Below are positions 39,617 through 43,021 of a stretch of DNA of 43,021 nt, in pieces. The position numbers and the translations under genes are program-made. Under the pieces are notes generated by a model that saw only the letters and a program-made list of their open reading frames with translations, was not told the origin of the DNA and searched no databases. How positions within the stretch are numbered: position 1 is the first letter of the stretch; every line of letters starts with the position of its first letter. The DNA comes from an uncultured Prevotella sp. (GTDB lineage Bacteria; Bacteroidota; Bacteroidia; Bacteroidales; Bacteroidaceae): contig ONTZ01000025.1 in the NCBI GenBank assembly GCA_900320905.1, positions 1 to 43,021 of the forward strand, read 5' to 3'.

Positions 39617-39648
39617 TTTGGCTAATTCATTTGTTTTATCTACCTTTG
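39617..39648 (+). promoter_or_regulatory. Intact promoter in front of gene fragments
   Basis: TTTG (39617-39620) and TACCTTTG (39641-39648), spacing 20. It now drives only two very short frames (39657-39710 and 39707-39775). Confidence 0.7.
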
Positions 39649-39656
39649 CCAACGAA

Positions 39657-39710
39657 ATGAGTAAGGATTTGTATATTATGGTATCAAGAACCTATTCAAC
39701 TTGTTCATGA
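39657..39710 (+). pseudogene. 17-residue leftover of a gene start
   Basis: MSKDLYIMVSRTYSTCS, then TGA. It keeps a good promoter and leader but ends at once, so it is the start of a gene cut by deletion. The stop overlaps the next ATG (ATGA). Confidence 0.45.
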
Positions 39711-39775
39711 GCGAAGTCGATTATTGGGACATTTATGATAATAGTAAATATCCGAGGAAACAAATTGCATGTTGA
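39707..39775 (+). pseudogene. 22-residue fragment, NUDIX hydrolase start
   Basis: VDYWDIYDNSKYPRKQIA resembles the first strand of NUDIX hydrolases of the isopentenyl-diphosphate isomerase-like group (YWDIYD start). The Nudix box is absent. It is a remnant joined to the previous fragment. Confidence 0.45.
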
Positions 39776-39833
39776 GGTAAAAATACTGAGACTAAAATAA
39801 TAGAGGAAAAATCATTTAATCTAATAAAGAATT

Positions 39834-40019
39834 ATGTCAAATAAAGAGGTAAGAGAATTTTCGGAAAAGTTGAAGCATGGACTTGAGATAGCAGAAAAGA
39901 GAATGCTTCAGGATAAGGCGATGCGTGGAGAAAATCTTATTGTATCATCTGATGGTAAAACATTTCAACATATTCCAGCTAAAGAATTACTTGCGGCAGA
40001 GCAACCGGTAAAGCATTGA
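39834..40019 (+). CDS. 61-residue conserved small protein
   Basis: MSNKEVREFSEKLKHGLEIA, then EKRMLQDKAMRGENLIVSSD and GKTFQHIPAKELL. I recognise the pattern of short Bacteroidota proteins with a helical first half and a strand pair ending near residue 52 (EIAEKRML ... LIVSSDGK), similar to small antitoxin-like proteins, but no function is known to me. No toxin gene is adjacent. Confidence 0.6.
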   Translation: MSNKEVREFSEKLKHGLEIAEKRMLQDKAMRGENLIVSSDGKTFQHIPAKELLAAEQPVKH

Positions 40020-40337
40020 TTCTCCTAGAGGTAAGTTGTTTATCCACTCAATGTCTAACTACCGTCTTCTTTCAATAATGCCATAATCTATTTCTTTATT
40101 GCATAGTGTTGATAACTTTCATATCTCCCCATGGGGAGGTGTCTCTATATTCCAACAGTTTTGTTAGTCTGCTTTTAATCTTTTCGGGGAATATCAGATA
40201 AAATTGTACTACCGACTTAATTATGTTATTCAAAGCAGGCCAGATTTCATTGACTCTTCGAGAGTGGGATGATAGTATCTATGATGTGACGAGTAGCTTG
40301 GTGGCAGAAAATGGCAGGAAAAGCCAAAAATATGCAG
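40020..40337. other. AT-rich gap with possible gene relic
   Basis: No complete gene is visible. On the minus strand the frame 40096-40278 lacks a start codon but reads like a protein end (RRVNEIWPALNNIIKSVVQF, then KLLEYRDTSPWGDMKVINTM) and may be a relic. A perfect 14-bp palindrome CTCCCCATGGGGAG lies at 40125-40138. Confidence 0.35.
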
Positions 40338-40415
40338 AAAATGTGATTTTTTGCCGATTTTTTGTGCCGAAAATGTGATTTTTTACTTATATTTGCAGCC
40401 GAAAATGTGATTTTT
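40338..40415 (+). promoter_or_regulatory. Three 14-bp direct repeats, 32-bp spacing, around the ATPase promoter
   Basis: AAAATGTGATTTTT occurs at 40338, 40370 and 40402, exactly 32 bases apart. A -7 box TATATTTG (40388-40395) lies between copies 2 and 3. Copy 3 ends 6 bases before the ATG and has flanking CGAAAA and TTTTCG arms. The layout suggests a cooperative operator, or a leader element. Confidence 0.75.
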
Positions 40416-40421
40416 CGAGAA

Positions 40422-41789
40422 ATGAAACTGCTAAGAAGAAAGATAGACAAGTATCTTTTGGATTGGAAAAACAATCCAAAAAGGAAGCCTCTGATAGTAA
40501 AAGGAGCCCGCCAGATTGGCAAGACAGAGTCCATCAGGGCATTCGGCGATGCCAACTACGAGTCGGTCATCGAGATCAATTTTGTGCTTCAGAAGAAATT
40601 CAGAGCCATCTTTGACGATGGTTACGAAGTAGATACCATCATCAAGAACATCTCGCTGCTGGAACCATCATGGCGCTTCATCCCGCACAAGACACTGATT
40701 TTCTTCGACGAGTTGCAGAAATGCCCCGACTGTGCCACCTCGCTCAAATCGTTCTGCCAGGACAAGCGCTATGACGTCATCTGTTCTGGTTCGATGATGG
40801 GTATCTATTACGAGGAGATTGAATCCAACGCCGTCGGCTATAAAGAAGACTTCGACATGTTCTCGATGGACTTCGAGGAATTTCTGTGGGCCAAGGGCTA
40901 TCAGCCAGAACAGATAGAAGACCTGTATCACCACATGGTTGAACTAAAGCCACTTTCACAGTTGGAGATGGACACAATCATGAATGTGTTCCGCGACTAT
41001 ATGAGTCTTGGTGGAATGCCAGAGGTGGTAAAGATGTACATCGACAACGGCCACTATGGAGGCACTTTGGAACTGCAGCGTCAGCTGTTGAAAGACTACG
41101 AGGAGGACATCACTAAATATGCCAAGCAGACGGATAAAGCGAAACTCCTTGCCGTCTATAACCATATCTCCACTTTCCTGGCAAAGGACAACAAGAAATA
41201 CCAGATCACGAAGATTGCCAAGGGCGCTCGCAACAGGGAATATATCGGGGCTGTCGACTGGTTGAAGGAAGCAGGCGTCATCAACGTATGTTACTGCCTG
41301 AACAACGTAGAGCTGCCTTTGAAAGGCAATTACGACTCCGATTATTACAAGCTGTACTATCACGACACAGGCCTGCTTATCGCCTCGCTTGACGAGGAAG
41401 CACAAGAGGATCTGCGTGCCAACAAGAATTTTGGCACCTACAAAGGAGCGATATACGAGAATGTTGTCGGCGAGATGCTGCGCAAGTCAGGCTATGACGG
41501 GCTCTATTTCTACAAGCGCGAGAGTCCTGCTCTCGAAATGGACTTCTTTGTTCGCGATGCCAACTCATTGGTGCCTGTTGAGGTGAAAGCCAAAGACAAT
41601 GCCACCCCCTCGCTGAACAACCTCATCAAATGGAACTCCTATCCAGATGTGAAATACGGTATCAAACTCGGTTACAAAAACATCGGATGGAACGGTCAGT
41701 TCTATACCTTCCCGTATTTTCTCACCTTCCTGCTGAAACGCTTCCTGAAGGAACAGTTAGATCACAATAAGACTCAGACCAGTCTGTAA
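40422..41789 (+). CDS. AAA ATPase with DUF4143 nuclease-like C-terminus
   Basis: 455 residues from MKLLRRKIDKYLLDWKNNPK. Walker A is VKGARQIGKTE; Walker B is TLIFFDELQKCPD; sensor region VICSGSMMGIYY. This is the AAA_14 fold. The C-terminal DUF4143 part has a PD-(D/E)XK-like core: ALEMDFFVRDANSLVPVEVK with the Asp and E-V-K. The family is common in Bacteroidota, in many copies per genome, and its role is unsettled; a DNA-processing or defence-related job has been suggested for similar proteins, but nothing in this neighbourhood proves it. It is transcribed alone under an unusual promoter. Confidence 0.88.
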   Translation: MKLLRRKIDKYLLDWKNNPKRKPLIVKGARQIGKTESIRAFGDANYESVIEINFVLQKKFRAIFDDGYEVDTIIKNISLLEPSWRFIPHKTLIFFDELQKCPDCATSLKSFCQDKRYDVICSGSMMGIYYEEIESNAVGYKEDFDMFSMDFEEFLWAKGYQPEQIEDLYHHMVELKPLSQLEMDTIMNVFRDYMSLGGMPEVVKMYIDNGHYGGTLELQRQLLKDYEEDITKYAKQTDKAKLLAVYNHISTFLAKDNKKYQITKIAKGARNREYIGAVDWLKEAGVINVCYCLNNVELPLKGNYDSDYYKLYYHDTGLLIASLDEEAQEDLRANKNFGTYKGAIYENVVGEMLRKSGYDGLYFYKRESPALEMDFFVRDANSLVPVEVKAKDNATPSLNNLIKWNSYPDVKYGIKLGYKNIGWNGQFYTFPYFLTFLLKRFLKEQLDHNKTQTSL

Positions 41790-41861
41790 TACGTATGAAT
41801 CCGAGTCAAATATTACCCAAACAGAATAATATTGTGGATAAAACAATAACTGAATACGAAT

Positions 41862-42251
41862 TTGAATATAAAAGAGAGTATTATTAACAGATTACGCGAG
41901 ACCAGCCGCGAGAACATTGAAATACCCTTGCTCGACAAGGACAGTCTGGCCATCAGCGCTTTGCTTCACGACTTCTGCAATTGTCGCTGTATGCGCCATA
42001 TAAAAGGACACGGAAGGCGTTCAGCCATGATGCTCAAAGAGTTAGGTTTCCATCTGTCACAAGAAGAGTTCCTGGCAATCCGCTTCCATATGAGTATTAA
42101 AGACAAGAAAAGCCATCCCCTCTACGAGGATGCCCTCCATTGCCATCTTCGTCACATCGTTCATAAGGCAGACGGCTACTCAGCGAAGAGAAACACTGGA
42201 TCATATATTGAATGGAATAAATATCATCTTCACCCAAAAGGCTCAAAATAG
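41862..42251 (+). pseudogene. Degenerate HD-domain protein with internal deletion
   Basis: 129 codons, TTG as the only possible start. The beginning (NIKESIINRLRETSRENIE) and the middle (LAISALLHDFCNCRC, GHGRRSAMMLKELGFHL, SQEEFLAIRFHM, HIVHKADGYSAK) match the HD proteins of Bacteroidales. The part between them that carries the first metal His (a GGLAEHS-type motif) is gone, and no ATG exists. The HD pair is kept. It looks like a gene decayed by two deletions; expression is doubtful. Confidence 0.6.
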
Positions 42252-42281
42252 CCTCAATCTTCACAGATTAGTGATGAGCGA

Positions 42282-42628
42282 TTAGCGTATCAGAAGCTTA
42301 TCAAATCCTGTCACTTTCAAGATTTTTTCCACCTCAGGTTGGACGTGGAATAACTTAAAGCAGCTAAGGTCTTTTACAGATTCCCTCATTATCAATAGCA
42401 CACGGAGGCCGGCCTGTGATATATAAGGCATTTTCTCCACGTCCAGTACTGTCGTAGCTCTGACACGACATCATCCCAGTCCTGCATCGTGAACGTACCT
42501 GGCCCCATTTCGCCGATTAACCGTACCAAGTCATCTCAGGGGATTTGTTCTTCCACCGGGAAAGCCGACTCATAGAACTGCTTTATCTGGTCGTCAGCGT
42601 TGGTCGCTGTTATTTGTTTCGTTGTCAT
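42282..42628 (-). pseudogene. Broken GNAT start fused to a STAS end
   Basis: The frame begins MTTKQITATNADDQIKQFYE, continues as FPVEEQIP, and meets TGA where a Trp (TGG) is expected before DDLVRLIGEM; this resembles the start of Prevotella GNAT acetyltransferases. Further down, in another frame, TVLDVEKMPYISQAGLRVLL and VEKILKVTGFDKLLIR are the second half of a STAS protein. A nonsense change plus a frame change show decay. Its ATG overlaps the rhodanese stop (ATGA). Confidence 0.7.
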
Positions 42629-43008
42629 TCTGTCACTACTGGTTTGCCCGCATCCTTCCAAGCAATTATACCACCTTTGAGGTTTACACACTTGTAGCCG
42701 ACGTCAGTTAACTTTCCGGCAGCATTGGATGAGCGGCGACCACTGCGGCAATAGATGGCGATAGTCTTGTCAATGGGCAGTTTGGCTTGGGCCTGTTCTA
42801 CAAAGTCACTTTGGAACTGGTCGATAAGGATGGCTCCCTTGATATGCCCTTCGGCAAACTCATCGGCCTTACGCACATCGAGGATTACCACGTTGGAGTC
42901 TGTTATCAGTTCGGCAAACTCTTTCACTTCCATGTTCTCAAAGTTCTGCTGGCCACAGGCAGTAGTAAGCCCAAGTGCGGCGAATAAGCAAGTCAAAATA
43001 TTCTTCAT
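42625..43008 (-). CDS. Rhodanese-domain lipoprotein
   Basis: 127 residues. A lipoprotein signal (MKNILTCLFAALGLTTACGQ, Cys18) precedes a single rhodanese domain: VILDVRKADEFAEGHIKGAI, catalytic loop AIYCRSGRRSSNAAG (Cys about 88) and VNLKGGIIAWKDAGKPV. Rhodaneses move sulfane sulfur; envelope-located forms are often paired with redox proteins. The gene is complete. Further genes of its operon may lie beyond the window edge at 43021. Downstream it is coupled by ATGA to a pseudogene. Confidence 0.88.
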   Translation of the reverse strand: MKNILTCLFAALGLTTACGQQNFENMEVKEFAELITDSNVVILDVRKADEFAEGHIKGAILIDQFQSDFVEQAQAKLPIDKTIAIYCRSGRRSSNAAGKLTDVGYKCVNLKGGIIAWKDAGKPVVTE

Positions 43009-43021
43009 ATCTTCGTTTCTT

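Noticed and set aside
40222-40377. A plus-strand frame beginning MLFKAGQISL
   Set aside because: It runs through the 32-bp-spaced repeats and the promoter and ends in repeat-coded residues, with no family likeness.
41795-41887. A 30-codon frame beginning MNPSQILPKQ
   Set aside because: Very short, no conserved pattern, AT-rich intergenic composition.
1-43021. tRNA, rRNA, transposase, integrase or phage genes
   Set aside because: I looked for them on both strands and saw none; very diverged small RNAs cannot be excluded by eye.

Overview
The window comes from a Bacteroidota chromosome, most likely Prevotella or a close relative (Prevotellaceae). The evidence is the repeated Bacteroidota promoter motif (TAnnTTTG at -7, TTTG or TTG about 20 bp upstream), the weak A-rich ribosome sites, and the families present: BamD, RpoZ-like and DUF4293 in a row, a T9SS plug protein, the putative porin family, HU-like proteins, YARHG proteins, a class III fructose bisphosphatase and TlpA-type lipid or periplasmic proteins. 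No tRNA, rRNA, CRISPR array, transposase or phage module was found.

Layout. 1-7010: a minus-strand operon of PadR repressor, PspC-type membrane protein and two tandem TlpA-like thioredoxin proteins, with a palindromic operator on the promoter. 7040-9865: a Gly-rich gene remnant, a carboxypeptidase-regulatory-like protein and a secreted GH43 glycosidase. 9845-11525: bamD, rpoZ-like and DUF4293 on the minus strand. 11690-17099: uvrB, a DUF4468 protein, a 54-residue membrane protein and a large porin. 17166-20632: menA, an HD phosphohydrolase, and a minus-strand group of RsbW-like ATPase, STAS protein, RluA-type pseudouridine synthase and a 52-residue membrane protein. 20736-29697: an eight-gene plus-strand operon, hisIE-ftsE-lysC-lysA-GT2-GT4-like-fbp-T9SS plug. 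29699-33349: a membrane-bound AraC regulator without kinase domains, and a GMP synthase ATPase without its glutaminase half.

33359-43021 is different: short operons mixed with decayed genes. It holds fragments of a rhodanese, a SMP-30 protein, a NUDIX hydrolase, a GNAT/STAS chimera, an HD protein and a signal-peptide protein, next to intact HU-like, YARHG, YqiA-like, NADAR-like, AAA/DUF4143 and rhodanese genes.

The most unusual content is non-coding or semi-coding repeat structure: heptanucleotide arrays that supply gene ends, leaders and even a signal peptide core; a 10-bp-period CCTAGG array that exactly fills a convergent gap; a palindromic element inserted in frame in a porin; a nine-unit degenerate 22-bp array behind a truncated SMP-30 gene; and three direct repeats spaced exactly 32 bp around the promoter of an AAA/DUF4143 ATPase.
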